A stretch of DNA of 64,000 bases. Source: Mesocentrotus franciscanus (lineage: Eukaryota; Echinodermata; Echinoidea; Camarodonta; Strongylocentrotidae). The DNA lies in NCBI GenBank assembly GCA_037976565.1, contig CP137675.1:30393820-30457819 (forward strand), written 5' to 3'. Both the position numbers and the translations under genes were made by a program. Below, one piece after another: positions 22,395 to 33,517 of this stretch (position 1 is the stretch's first letter; every line of letters starts with the position of its first letter). The notes beneath the pieces were generated by a model. It was not told the DNA's origin and did no database searches. It saw nothing but the letters and a program-made list of their open reading frames with translations.

Positions 22395-25300
22395 TTCCCC
22401 ATTTGCATTGGGTTTACTATTAGAATAATTCAACATTAAGTCAGTAATTGTGTCAAGAAAACATGCCTCTGATGATCACTGAGATCTTGTTTCAAAGCTT
22501 CCCACATAGAGTCTGCTGAGAGCAAGAAGGGGGTTAGCTCCATGTACATGAAATGGGAAGTGATATAAATAAAGCCCTTCTACCTTTCATCACGTTATCA
22601 TTACTATGCATTTTCCCCACTTATCAATGAGCATTTCTGCGATGGTGCCAATTTTGTTCTTCAGGCGACTTAAAGATCACTGCACAAACCACCAATGTCT
22701 AGGCAATCAATTTGTGTTAGAATTTGGAGAAAATTTATCTTGGGTAGGCTAATATCCTCTTGGAACCGAAGCAAAAGAACTTTTCTCCAATCTGTAACTG
22801 ATGCTTCCTATACAACATGTACATGTACGCAAGTTCCAAGAATATTATAAATTGATATAGGAAATGGTACTACGTCATATCAGATACTTCCCAAGGCCAC
22901 TTGAAAGAAGTAGGGCTTTCAATTTCTGTGAATCTGTGTACTGTAAATACACACTTTGGTTGCACATTCTTCTTTTGTGTAACCGTGAACCTCTCATGTA
23001 TACCAAGATGTGATTAAATCCAATCTAAAAAAATAAAAAAATAAAAAATAAAAAATAATAAAAATCCACATTCATCTGTTTTGATTTGAGAGCCAAAAGG
23101 GCGGTTACTCCGTGTTAAGGTATATGAGCTAATGCCCTTCTGGCTCCAAACAGTGAATAATATGAAAGATTGGTCGAAAGTCGATGCTGCATTGGTTTTA
23201 TGGAGTTACTTTGAAGCTTTAGAAGCATGACATGAAATGAAGAAATACATGTACTCGTATAGCCAATAATGTACATTTATGAGACCCAATATACCCCTAA
23301 ACTATGCAATACTGGTGAATATTATAAAGTAGGTACTGAACTGTTATTTTATAAAATGAGGTGAAATTTGATCAAAAGGGCACCCGTTATAATACTTAAG
23401 AATACAAAGACAGAGAGAGGTAAAGGCCTTGATCTTGCCTAGGGTTTTATGACCACTCATAGAAGTTTGGGACTTTGAAAAAGATGAATACCGGTAAATA
23501 AAATTTTGAAATATGTTTACTTAACAAGAAGTTACTGGCATTCACTGATAATGAATGTTATGAAATATATACAGAACCAGACATATAACATTAAGTCTAA
23601 ATGTTAATGTTAGCAAGCATAATCTGGGATATGTTTCATAAAACTTGTTTATCAATTAATAATAACTTTTCAGAATTACACAAATTTACTCACATCAAAT
23701 CATTTGTAATGTTTTCGCTAACATATTTCAGTTATTGGAAATTGTCATACCGGTAGACAAAAAGTTTTATGTGACAGGGGCACAGGGCCCTGGACTAAAT
23801 GCAGTTTTGAAGGATCAAGTAACTATCCTCTTGAAAGATGCACACAGGCATGACCTGTGTGATCAAGATTTGCCTTACATTTCAGTCACTGTTTCACACT
23901 TACACCCCTGGTTTCATAGACTGGCATGCACAGACCGTAGGCCTTGCACCAGTTTGCATAACTAGCAACAAATTGTTTGCAAAAAGCGATTGCTTTTGTA
24001 CAAGAGCAATATTGATAGATCTTGCAGGATTGTTTTAAGCAGAATTAGCAGATATTCAGAAAAATTGAGTCAAGAACCTCTGTATTTGAGAAGACATTAC
24101 TACCAAGACGTTCATTCTTTATGATTTGGGATTGGGTGTGAGCCAACAGGAAATAACGGAAGAATACTTTGTAACTGGACCTACATGTACAACAACAATA
24201 TCTTTCAAAATGAATAATTAAATAAGTCCTAAGTTTCTCTTTACCTAAAAGAGGTACGCTTTAGCTTTGAAACTTACAAACATGTCTTCCTGCCAAAAAA
24301 CCCTGGCAGAACGCAATGGAACAGGCTTCAAGATGGCCAATCTACCTTCAAGTATTTCCCTTTATCTTTCCCTTAATTGATCACTTCCCTTCCCTTCCCA
24401 AGAGGGGTAACATCGGGTCTCCAGTGACTGGGTTGCACCCATGAGGGGTTGGTTTTGACCCCCTCCTATTCCATAATCAACCTTATAATACAGATAGGAA
24501 AGGACTTGTTATGGCCGACTTGTTGGGTGGAATACACCTGTATGTGGCCCATCTTTTGCTCATCTGTAGTGTGTAACTTACATAAAAGCATGATCACTCC
24601 TACCCCCCCCCCTCCAATTTCTTACACTTCTTTTCCAAGAATTCCCTGAACCAGGCTACATTTATAAAAACACAAGGATACCATGGTTAACAAAGAATTC
24701 ATTTCATACACCTAAAAAAATCTGTTCTTTCCAGAAGAGATGATCTAATGAAGCCACAAGAAATAAAACATTTGGTTAAACAAGAAACGTGAACACCTAC
24801 AGAAATCAGCTTGCTGTTTAAAAGAAGGGCGTACATGTAAGTGGGTGTATTAGAGTGAATTTTCTACTCATTATGACTGCAAAAGCAGTGGATTTAAATC
24901 ATTTACTTTTTTGTCTGCTTGCCTGTCTTGCCAAAATTCCACTTGGGAAATGTGGGCGATCAATCTAGGGATTTGGAACCAATTACCGTTCAGAATCGTT
25001 TAGTATTTTGATAATTGATGACCTATATAATATGACACACTGACTTGTATACACCATCGTAACCATACCACAATTTTACTTGAAATAACTTAAGTCAACA
25101 TGTGCACATCAAGTTACTCCTCTGCACTAACCTTTAACTTTTATTATCATTTTGTTCTGAATTTCTAAACCATTTTAGCACTTCAAATATATTCTGAAAT
25201 GAAATACACATTCTTTTGTAACAAACATACAAGTTATCCATGTAAATTGTACCTGTAGTTTTAAGTCTTATGATCTTATCTCAAGATGTGGGCCGATATG

Positions 25301-25435
25301 CTCAAAAGCCACATAACCAGGTTTAAACTTTGATCAGTGTGTGTGTAGATATAGTCCACCAAATAATTGTTTGCCAAATGAGTGAAATGACAACCTCCTC
25401 ATCAGGTACAGATCATCATAATTCTTATCTGTAAC
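22395..25435. other. Non-coding, nothing recognised
   Basis: No supported exon. An A-rich (AAAAAT)n run lies at about 23025-23062 and a C8 tract at 24605. Confidence 0.4.
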
Positions 25436-25537
25436 CAGGGTTCGACATTAACAGGCTCCCAGGACACATGGACACCCATTACCTCAAAATATTTACATCT
25501 AGGGCTCATATTAAAAGTTAGTTAGTGTAGATCCCTG
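25436..25537. mobile_element. hAT-like MITE, CAGGGCTC family (copy b)
   Basis: The ends CAGGGTTCGACATTAAC and GTTAGTGTAGATCCCTG are inverted. 'ctgtaac' occurs immediately outside both ends, a probable hAT target duplication. 102 bp. Confidence 0.6.
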
Positions 25538-25841
25538 CTGTAACCTGTAACTAAATAAAAACATGAAAACTTTTCACAATAAAATTAATCCCTCATCTTC
25601 TTGACTAGACTAAATTAATTAGCCTATTATTAAAAAAAAAAATGGGCCATGGTGTTTACGTGTATGTCTGACCAGTTTAATAAAACTTGTTATCAATAAC
25701 AAATTCTATGACAGATTTCCTTTCAGCCAATCAAATGCCATGATCTTAGTAGTCTACATGTACAGTATAACAGTTATTGGAACTTCTTATTGATATTAAA
25801 CATGTTTTGTGAAACAGGGCTCAGATTCCATTTCCAATATG

Positions 25842-26035
25842 CAATGAAACCTGCTTTAGTGACCACCTGAATAGAAAGACCACCTCTCTAAATACATATC
25901 ACATTTTCGACTTCCCTTGAAAATGGTTTCTCACTGAAAACTACATACCAGAGGGATCTGTACTTAAAGACCACCTGCCTAGACAAATGAAAGTCCACTG
26001 TCTCCATTGAGTGGTCTTTATATACTGATTTCACT
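25842..26035. mobile_element. Tc1/mariner-like MITE (copy 2 of 3, diverged)
   Basis: Same architecture as 210-403 and 35961-36150 (AAACCTGCTTTAGTGACCAC at the left, 'gagtggtcttta' near the right). The terminal bases have decayed and the left TA is lost. Confidence 0.6.
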
Positions 26036-26992
26036 ATCTTATTTTAATATGTGAACTCTGATTATTGTAAAAGGAATTTCCTGTGTATCATTACTACCCT
26101 TGGTTCACCTTACACCCCTGGCAGACCTTATGCTCTTAAAATCTATGAGAAGGATTCCTTGTGACAAAGGACAAAATTCCATGACAAATTTTTCCTAGGT
26201 TTAACTGCACATGATACAAGCTTGTAAAATTTGTCCTTACCAATACGAGAGTCACACAATAATAGTTATACGTGTACAGTGCTACACGACTGTTCTACCC
26301 GAGTCTCAAAAGGTATGATGACTACGATTCACTATTCGCCAATGGAACTCAGTGCGATGGAAACTAAATAAAAGATTTTAAATTCAAATAGTATGTTCTT
26401 CTGTGGCTCTGAAAGTTTGCTCTTTTTTTTGCGACATACAATTTATGCGGCGTGCGCAAATTTTCATGACAAACATGCATTGTTTGACAAGTACAATTTT
26501 GTTTTGACCTGAGTGCTTAATAATTCATAAGACCCGATTTAGAAAATGAAATACTTACATGTATATCACAAATATACAGGTGTATAACCGTGTATTAATA
26601 GTTAATTGATTCCTATGAAGAGGGGTTTTAAGAAAAATAATATGCGCTCAAAAAAGATTCCCTTCATGGTAGCAAGAAATCTTCACTGGTAAAATTTTTT
26701 AATTTAAACAGAAAATGTACTAAAAACAAAACATTTCTATCCATTTTGTAGCTATGACTTTATGATCTCTATCTGAAGTAAAATTATAGGTGCAGTCTGA
26801 TGTTTTGGGATATATCATTCTTGGAACTTCTTTAAACTGCATTCTGTAAAATTAATCACAAATATCTGTATGACCTGAACTTTTCACCAATTTTGAATAA
26901 AATACTAGCAGTGCTGTACAACACTTTTACGGAAACAGCGCAATTTTCCTTTTGAAATTTGAATGTAATACACAGATTTAAACGAAATAAAT

Positions 26993-26998
26993 TTTATT
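26993..26998 (-). terminator. Candidate polyadenylation signal for FEM1
   Basis: AATAAA on the minus strand about 330 bp after the FEM1 stop codon. Others exist further away, so the actual 3' end is unknown. Confidence 0.3.
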
Positions 26999-27325
26999 TT
27001 TCATGGACAGAAAATTCAGTCTATTGAATTGGAGTTCATGTATATACATGGACATGTACGAATAACAGTTGATTATGACAAATGTGCAGCATTTTCAAAA
27101 AGATAAATCTCTAGAGTAAAATCTGCATAAAATCTAAACAAAAACTGACTAAAGCACAGGACGAAAAAGAAAAAGAAAAAAAATGTTGGTAATACATTGC
27201 ATGAATATGAAAATAGCTCTGTATAATTAAAGAATATTTAACTACCTGAACTGGTTATACAAACCGATAGATCATGAACCCAAATCAAATTGCAGAACAT
27301 AGATTAACCAATCAACATTACACAT

Positions 27326-29259
27326 TTAATGCATAGCAACAAACCCTTCAAGAGCTTTGGGTATATTCCCAAGGAAGGGAATCTTGTTCTCGATAATGCA
27401 CCTGGCTGCTAGACACTGCAGCTTGGTGTAGTTGATGGGTGCAAGATCACAAGACACTTTGAGCAAGTCCAGTGGGGTATGACCGTCCAGGTTTCGGAAA
27501 TCACAATGTGCCCCGCGATCCAGGAGCAGCTTCATAATCTCATTGTTGTCCACCTTGCTACCATTTGTTGTGATAGTTGAAGAACCCGGAGCAACAGCGT
27601 TTGTGGAAGCAATGTGGAGGGGTGAGTTGCCACTGACGTCCAAGACGTTACATTCGCACCACACTCCAACAAGAACTTCACAACCCTCCTGTCTGGAAAT
27701 TCGCAGACGGGGTAACGTCCAACAGATGACGTGGCCTTGTCAACAGCAAGATGCAAGACAGTGAATCCCTTGCTGCCACGGAGCTGGAGTTTCACGAGTT
27801 GGTAAGTTGCCCGTTTAACGTCTTCCATCTGTTGAGGCGTTGCGCCTTCTCGCTTCGCTATAAGACACATGAGGTGCATAAGAATGAGGAGGGTACGATT
27901 GAAGTTTGTGGTCTCCTTTTCCTGTTGAGGACCGAAGGGTAGCTGCGCAACACCACGCTTCATCTCGGAGATCCCTTTCAAGTACACAACTGCGACATCA
28001 CCGAAGGGTACATGCTGGTATACACGTTCAATATTTCGTTCTGATAACATGTACGCAAAGAGTTCTGCGAATGAGAGTAAACTGCTTTGTGTCATGGGAT
28101 TCAGAGGTTCTAATGCTTCCTGTTGCATTTCCAGTGCATACATCCATAGCATAATGCATCGCTCAAAGTTGCCTGAATCAGCATAGACTGCACCACGGTA
28201 TCTGATGTAGTAGGTCGTGTCTGGGTGTGCTGGTCCGAGGATTCTCTCCCGTATCAGTAAAGCTTGCATCCGCATTTCATCAGGATCTCCAACCATGTTT
28301 TCGAGGTCCTGCCTGCTTTGAGCTTCCACTGTGTACTCATATGCAGATACAGGTTTAGCACATTTGTGTTTATGAACAACATGAACTTTGTCATTGTAAC
28401 GCAGCTCCATTGCACGTTCCCAGAAACCGATCGCTTGATGCATATCCCTTTTCTTGTCCACAAAGGTTGCTCCTACCAGCTCTAGAGCATCAATTTTCTC
28501 TGTCCTTGGTAGGTCTTCTGCAGCAAGGTAATCAACAATGTTCACATGACCTGCCACTGCGGCAGCTTTGATCGGCGTAATCCCATACGCATCAGTGTCC
28601 ATCTTCGCTCTATGCTTCAACAAGAGCCGCATGATTTCTAGACTTCCTGATTCCGCACAGTCATGCAATGCAGTGTTTCCTCTCACACTTTTTCTATTCA
28701 CATCTGCACCTAGATGAAGTAAATACTCCGCAATTTTGTAGTGTCCCTTGTAACACGAAATCATGAGACAAGTGTGTCCATGTCGATTGGCCAACTCAAT
28801 ATCTGCTCCATGTTGTATGAGATATTTGACGATATCATAATGACCATCAAAGCAAGCTGCACGAAGAGGTGTTGAGTTCGAGAAGGTGGTGTGATTTACC
28901 TTGGCACCATGTTTGATAAGCGTTGAAACAGTTTGATAATGCCCTGCAGCAGCAGCGCACCACAGCGGTGGCGCCCCATCGATTGTTTCTCCATCAAACG
29001 TTACAGAACCAACTTGTTCTATATCTGCCTTGCATTGTTCAATAAAATACGTTACCACATCTATGTGACCGTGTCTACAAGCAACAATAAGCGGTGTCGT
29101 GCTATCCACAATTTGTGACACAATCCATTTGATCTCTTCCTTGTTGAAGTTCTGAAACCATTTTTTGATGCGGCACAACTTCCCATCCCGAGCAGCGGTA
29201 AAGACACTCACTAAATAGAATTTGGGATCACGCGAACTCGGTGGTTGTTTCTTTGACAT
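27326..29259 (-). CDS. FEM1C: FEM1-family CUL2 substrate receptor (FEM1C/A-like), one frameshift
   Basis: FEM1 proteins are ankyrin-repeat substrate receptors of CUL2 RING ubiquitin ligases that recognise C-terminal degrons. The intronless frame reads about 644 codons when one missing base is allowed for. Ankyrin repeats occupy residues ~54-250 (STPLRAACFDGH, GHTCLMISCYKGH, GNTALHDCAESGS), followed by a TPR-like middle (~256-400, with DEMRMQALLIRERILGPAHP and YYIRYRGAVYADSGNFERC) and C-terminal ankyrins. The Asp of VTFDGE (residue 89) and of RAACFDGH (138) align with the C-degron-pocket Asp77 and Asp126 of human FEM1C. The N-terminus has about 12 extra residues before FTAARDGKL. From position 27648-27651 the frame shifts by one base: the upstream frame continues to 27532, while the conserved end (SGNSPLHIAS to GFVAMH) is in another frame, stopping at TAA 27326. 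Resemblance is greater to FEM1C/FEM1A than to FEM1B. Confidence 0.9.
27648..27651 (-). other. FEM1C: Frameshift point in FEM1
   Basis: On the minus strand the sequence is GGT GCG AAT GTA ACG. Restoring the conserved ankyrin text CGANVNVLD needs one extra base between GT and AAC. Everything on both sides is otherwise conserved, so this is a single-nucleotide deletion, either in the assembly or in the allele. Confidence 0.85.
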
Positions 29260-29443
29260 TTCTACTCGACTCTCAAGAATGCCTCACATCAAAATCTAGT
29301 GAAAATAGCGAGAGGAACATGATATTTATAGGGTTCATACTTGCGGTTTGGGAGTCAAATGTGTGTAATTGCAGTGACATGGCGGCCGGTGTCAAAATAA
29401 ATAGCGCCATCTCTCGATTCTTCGAATGTAATCCTCGCTCAGA

Positions 29444-29471
29444 GCATGGAGCTATAGATCTAGCTCCATGC
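29444..29471. repeat. Hairpin about 185 bp upstream of the FEM1 start codon
   Basis: The arms GCATGGAGCTA and TAGCTCCATGC (11 bp, perfect) flank a 6-base loop TAGATC. GAGCTAGCTC, another palindrome, follows at 29472-29481. It may lie in the 5' UTR or promoter; a function is not shown. Confidence 0.7.
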
Positions 29472-29606
29472 GAGCTAGCTCAGCGCAGCCAATGCAGTCG
29501 GAAAAAAGGGGAGGGGTTGGGAGTTGATACTACAAAAGTTAATGTTATTTATTTTTAATGTCCCTCTCCCTCCCCCTCTCACCCTCCCTCTGCCCCTCCC
29601 CCTCCT

Positions 29607-29673
29607 CCCCTCTCTCTCTCTCTCTCTCTCTCTCTTTATATATATAAATATACATGTATGACATAAATATAGA

Positions 29674-29740
<67 letters not shown>

Positions 29741-29755
29741 TATCTCTCTCTCAGG
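29607..29755. repeat. (CT)n and (TA)n simple repeats
   Basis: Two (CT)n runs (29607-29634 and 29682-29725) with (TA)n stretches after each, upstream of FEM1. Confidence 0.95.
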
Positions 29756-30027
29756 TTCCATGACATGATTGGTCGGTAACTAGGTCGGGGTTGCGTAAAA
29801 TGGTGAATAGTTGAGCACCCATAATTTTTAGAGCCTTGCCAATACCAAACCGCAAAACGATGATTTCCACCTATTTCTTTTATGGTTTGGTTTTGGGAAT
29901 AATTTAATTGTGGAACCTATGTCGGCAATTTTTAAATTGTGGCTGATGACTAGTAAAGGTCAGAGGACCTTTTGTCGACATCAGGAGTGAAGCTAGTCGC
30001 TGGCGAACTTGGGGGAGGGGGTGGCTG

Positions 30028-30341
30028 CAGTGGGGGAGCCAGGGGTCCAGGGCCCGGGCCCCCCTAGAAAAAAACATAGAAACACCCTTTTTGGAAAAAA
30101 GAAGGGCCCCTCCTGGCACTCAAAGGAGAGGGGATGGTGGTAAATTTTTCAATTTTGAAGGCAAAAAAGCTCACTACCCCCTACTGAGCGAAAAATCGAC
30201 CGGCACTATTTTCAAATTTTCAATTTTCGGAGGCCAAAAAAAAAAAAAAATTGCTCACTACCCCCACTGAGCGGAAAATCGGCCGGCACGGTTCTTCAAA
30301 TTTTCGGCCCCCTCCCTTGCCGCCGGCTGGATCCGCCCCTG
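30028..30341. mobile_element. 314-bp non-autonomous hAT element
   Basis: An exact 8-bp duplication GGTGGCTG flanks it (30020-30027 and 30342-30349). The ends CAGTGGGGGAGCCAG and CTGGATCCGCCCCTG are imperfect inverted repeats of the hAT CAG-GGGCGGATCCAG type. The interior contains a direct duplication of about 85 bp beginning 'gctcactaccccc.actgagcg'. Confidence 0.85.
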
Positions 30342-30349
30342 GGTGGCTG

Positions 30350-31164
30350 CAGGGAGGGATGATTAAATACTGCATTAATGATGATTGCATGGTCCATGTA
30401 TATAGCTTCATCATCGAGATGGGGGGATTTTCTGGATGGGGCGAGCAATTAAGGCGGGCTGGCCGGGGTGACCTTAATTGGGACTCATCTTTGATACACA
30501 AACCAAAGACAAAAATATGTCTCTGCACAAAACACCCACACACAAAAAAAAAGTTCACATTTTCATATGTCGATCTTTGCCTCGGATCTACGGCTACCGT
30601 CCTGGGGGCCAGTAGGCCTATACTTTCTTAATTTTCTTATTTCTTGTACCCTGAGTAGATTGGGATTCGCCAGGGGATGAGTGGGACGTGCCCTCCACGT
30701 CTCCCTCCGGATCTGCCACTATAAGATGTGATCTCCTCTCCACCTGTTTTCCCAGTTTTCCACATTAATCCTGCCCTTTAGAAAATGAACTTCTTTGATC
30801 TGAGCGTGTTGCGCAGACTCGATCAACATTCGTTTTGAACCCCGTAGGCCCTAGCCATAAAATCAACAACAACAACATTTGGTCTCAGTGGTGGTCCCTT
30901 AGACAAACTGACGTTTGAAAAAAAAAATCGATGAGAATGTGGAAATTTAGCGAATCTTTTAAGTCCTACCATCTTTTCCATAATGATAAAATTAAAAAAA
31001 CAAAAAATTGATAAAAAATAAGCCAAGATTATCTCTTTCTGGTGGAAGCCCATTTAACGATTTCGATCCAAATCATTTTCGAATGAAGTATATTTGTATA
31101 CCATTAAACCCTGGATGGGTGACTATTATATCTCTTGTGGGGAAAACCTTTTGCGTGTGGCTGC
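30350..31164. other. Intergenic, nothing recognised
   Basis: No supported exon; a few A-rich runs. It separates FEM1 from CCDC171. Confidence 0.4.
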
Positions 31165-31450
31165 ACCACCATGACCACCATGACAACCCCATGCACCATG
31201 CAGCTACCAATCCGCGGGGTCACTCATACAAAAGTGCTACCCCCCGTGTCCATCAACCTCTGAAATGGACCCTAATGGCGTATCGGGGCCAGGAGGGGCC
31301 CGTCTTCCTTTTTTTTACAAAAATGGGCTAGGACCAGGACCACCCCCCCCCCCACCATGCACCACCAGCACCAGCATCATCCACCCGGCATCCACCATCA
31401 CCACCATTACCACACCACCACTATGCACCATCACCACCAAACCATGCACT
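31165..31450. repeat. CAC/CAT-rich low-complexity region
   Basis: Irregular 'accaccatgacc' and 'caccaccagcaccag' repeats on the plus strand. Confidence 0.8.
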
Positions 31451-31476
31451 AGCATTTAAGTAGTGTAGCTTGAAAA

Positions 31477-31640
31477 GGAAGAAGAAGAAGAAGAATTAGA
31501 AGACGAAGAAGAAGAAGAAGAAGAAGAAGAAGAAGAAGAAGAAGAAGAAGAAGAAGAAGAAGAAGAAGAAGAAGAAGAAGAAGAAGAAGAAGAAGAAGAA
31601 GAAGAAGAAGAAGAAGAAGAAGAAGAAGAAGAAGAGGAAG
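31477..31640. repeat. (GAA)n microsatellite
   Basis: About fifty GAA units, almost uninterrupted, followed by (GAG/GAA) variants to about 31695. It gives the long poly-Leu frame on the minus strand. Confidence 0.98.
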
Positions 31641-31756
31641 AGGAAGAGGAAGAGGAAGAAGAAAAGAAGAAAAGAAGAAAAGAAGAAAGTTAAGAAGTAG
31701 CCAATTAGAAGAAGAAGAAGAAGAAGGAAAAAGAGAATAACGAGGGAAATTAGAAA

Positions 31757-31846
31757 GAAAGAAAGAAAGAAAGGAAGGAAGGAAGGAAGGAAGGAAGGAA
31801 GAAAGGAAGAAAGGAAGGAAGGAAGGAAGGAAAGAAAGAAGGAACA
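31757..31846. repeat. (GAAA)n/(GGAA)n repeat
   Basis: Runs of GAAA then GGAA tetranucleotides. Confidence 0.95.
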
Positions 31847-31866
31847 AAGAACAATTAAGTACTATA

Positions 31867-31911
31867 ATGCACGGGTGAATGCACGGGTGAATGCACAGGT
31901 GAATGCACGGG
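31867..31911. repeat. 12-bp tandem repeat, about 3.7 copies
   Basis: Units ATGCACGGGTGA, with one ATGCACAGGTGA variant. Confidence 0.9.
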
Positions 31912-31989
31912 GAGGGGGTTGGGGTTGGCTTGCAAACATAGGTTTTCGCCGCTCCTCCACGTATAGCTAGCGTAATGCAGAATCTGCAT

Positions 31990-32119
31990 TGCATTGTTCT
32001 CGTGTTTCATGCGACGGTTGACAAGCGTACGAATGAACCAGCGGTAAATACAAAATCGGAAAATCAGTCAAACCAACATGAAAAATCAACTTGCTGCTAG
32101 CCTAACCTCGGCAACCTAG
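31990..32119 (+). other. CCDC171: Candidate 5' non-coding first exon of CCDC171
   Basis: A moderately CpG-containing stretch ends in a strong donor, CCTAG|GTGAGT (intron from 32120). The first coding exon has its own acceptor (34917-34919), so an upstream non-coding exon must exist, and this is the best donor nearby. It contains a short upstream reading frame (ATGAAAAATCAACTTGC, ending at TAG 32117-32119). The transcription start is not identified; the left limit is approximate. Confidence 0.35.
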
Positions 32120-32273
32120 GTGAGTGGATGAAATTAAACGATTTTCGTTATTGATAGGATTTAATTTTTTACTTAAAACTTAATAACAGAGCGAATTTAA
32201 GGGTACGCAATAATCAAACTTTCATTTGCTCAGTCCCACAAATTGTTATTTATGATAGGGGTAGTAGGCCTAA

Positions 32274-32622
32274 ACAAGTATGAACTAGATCTAGATCTAG
32301 GTCTAGATCTATAATGTATGAATATGTCTATGATTATGAGTGCTTTGTAAATTGTAGATCTAGTTTGTAGGCCGAGTTAGCCCGGATTCACTCATTTATA
32401 TGTAGACCTAAATTGAATGTATGAAAAAAACGAGAATATCTTATTTAAAATCGTATTGGCGGCGGAATAGTATTGCTTCAGAATTTCAAAAATGAGAAAT
32501 TGACTGTTGAAGATCTACAATTACAAACTAGATCTACAATTTACAAAGCACTCATAATCATAGACATAGTCTGATAGTCATAGATTATAGTTCATACTTG
32601 TTGAATCCGGGCTAACTCGGCC
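32274..32622. repeat. Complex of nested inverted repeats
   Basis: Three exact inverted pairs: 14 bp (32274-32287 with 32588-32601), 47 bp (32323-32369 with 32522-32568, around GATTATGAGTGCTTTG) and 21 bp (32370-32390 with 32602-32622, around GAGTTAGCCCGG). The order on the right side (47, 14, 21) is not a simple mirror of the left, so at least one rearrangement or nested insertion has occurred. Confidence 0.85.
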
Positions 32623-32814
32623 TACGGGCGAACTCGGCCTTGCTGTAAAAACGGTCCCCTAACCCTAAATCTAACCCTAACCCTAACCCTAAACCTAACC
32701 CTAAGTCCTAACCCTAAACCTAACCCTAACCCTAAACCTAACCCTAACCCTAAACCTAACCCTAAACCTGCAAAACATGACCGTTTTACAGCGAGGCCGA
32801 GTTGGCCCGACTCC
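32602..32814. mobile_element. Inverted-repeat element enclosing telomere-like repeats
   Basis: The arms ACTCGGCCTTGCTGTAAAAA plus CGGTC (32632-32656) and GACCGTTTTACAGCGAGGCC plus GAGT (32779-32802) pair over about 24 bp, enclosing the CCCTAA array. The outer 'gggctaactcggcc' and 'ggccgagttggcccg' extend the symmetry. No coding potential. Confidence 0.7.
32657..32769. repeat. Interstitial telomeric repeat (CCCTAA)n
   Basis: About eighteen hexamers, mostly CCCTAA with regularly interspersed ACCTAA, giving an 18-bp higher-order pattern (CCCTAA CCCTAA ACCTAA) in the right half. TTAGGG is the telomere unit of echinoderms and vertebrates. Confidence 0.9.
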
Positions 32815-33114
32815 AAATGAGTAACATTGCAAGTTGCATGGATTACTTTTTACTATTCTTGATTTTAACTTAATAATTGCATTCATGAATTGGCACCAAT
32901 TTATATGCAAGTGCAAGAACTAATCCACGAATACAAACCCTTACATAATCTACGGTCATCTTCACAATTAAACCTCGTGTCTACTTCGGTGTCAACTCTT
33001 TCTTATGGTCATCGCTCTTTTTGCAAAGTTTCTGCTGAACTTTTGAACAAATCCTTTTATTTCTTTAAGTTTAAATGTCAAAAACTGTCAAACTGTTAAC
33101 CAATTCAAAACTTG

Positions 33115-33325
33115 TCTTAAAGAGAAAGACCAGTTCTGGTCATGCGATTGCATTGTGAAAGAAACGTTGTGGAATCGATCAGAAAAGGTTGATCATCTAG
33201 CATATAAGTATTGGTGTGTAATGCAAGGTTCTGGAATCATCAAAATGATAAGAAATTTGGCCCAGTCTTGGTAAAGTTAAAAGCACTGTACACAGAAAGA
33301 TGTATATGGGACTACGCGACCATGT
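33115..33325. mobile_element. Truncated copy of the 19969 MITE
   Basis: Matches 19975-20180 closely ('agttctggtcatgcgattgc', 'ggttctggaatcatc', 'atgtatatgggactac') and then diverges abruptly. The right terminus is missing. Confidence 0.7.
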
Positions 33326-33517
33326 GCGCGATATCTATTTGGTCCCAATAGATATAATAATTTACCAAATATATCAATTCGTAGGCGGTTTCCCGACTTT
33401 CCCGGCAAAATGTGTATCATCACGTATTAGTCAAAACATATTCTTTCACATGATTGGTAATGAGAGCTTCCATTTCATTTTTTTGAGAGAGGGGCGTTTC
33501 CAAAACTGGTTTATACC

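Noticed and set aside
23735..23965. 76-residue frame starting MEIVIPVDKKFYVTG
   Set aside because: No flanking splice sites that extend it, no recognisable domain, and no support beyond chance length.
31449..31994. 181-residue poly-Leu frame on the minus strand
   Set aside because: Translation of (GAA)n and (GGAA)n repeats.
32622..32916. Gly/Leu/Arg repeat-protein frames
   Set aside because: They are translations of the (CCCTAA)n array.
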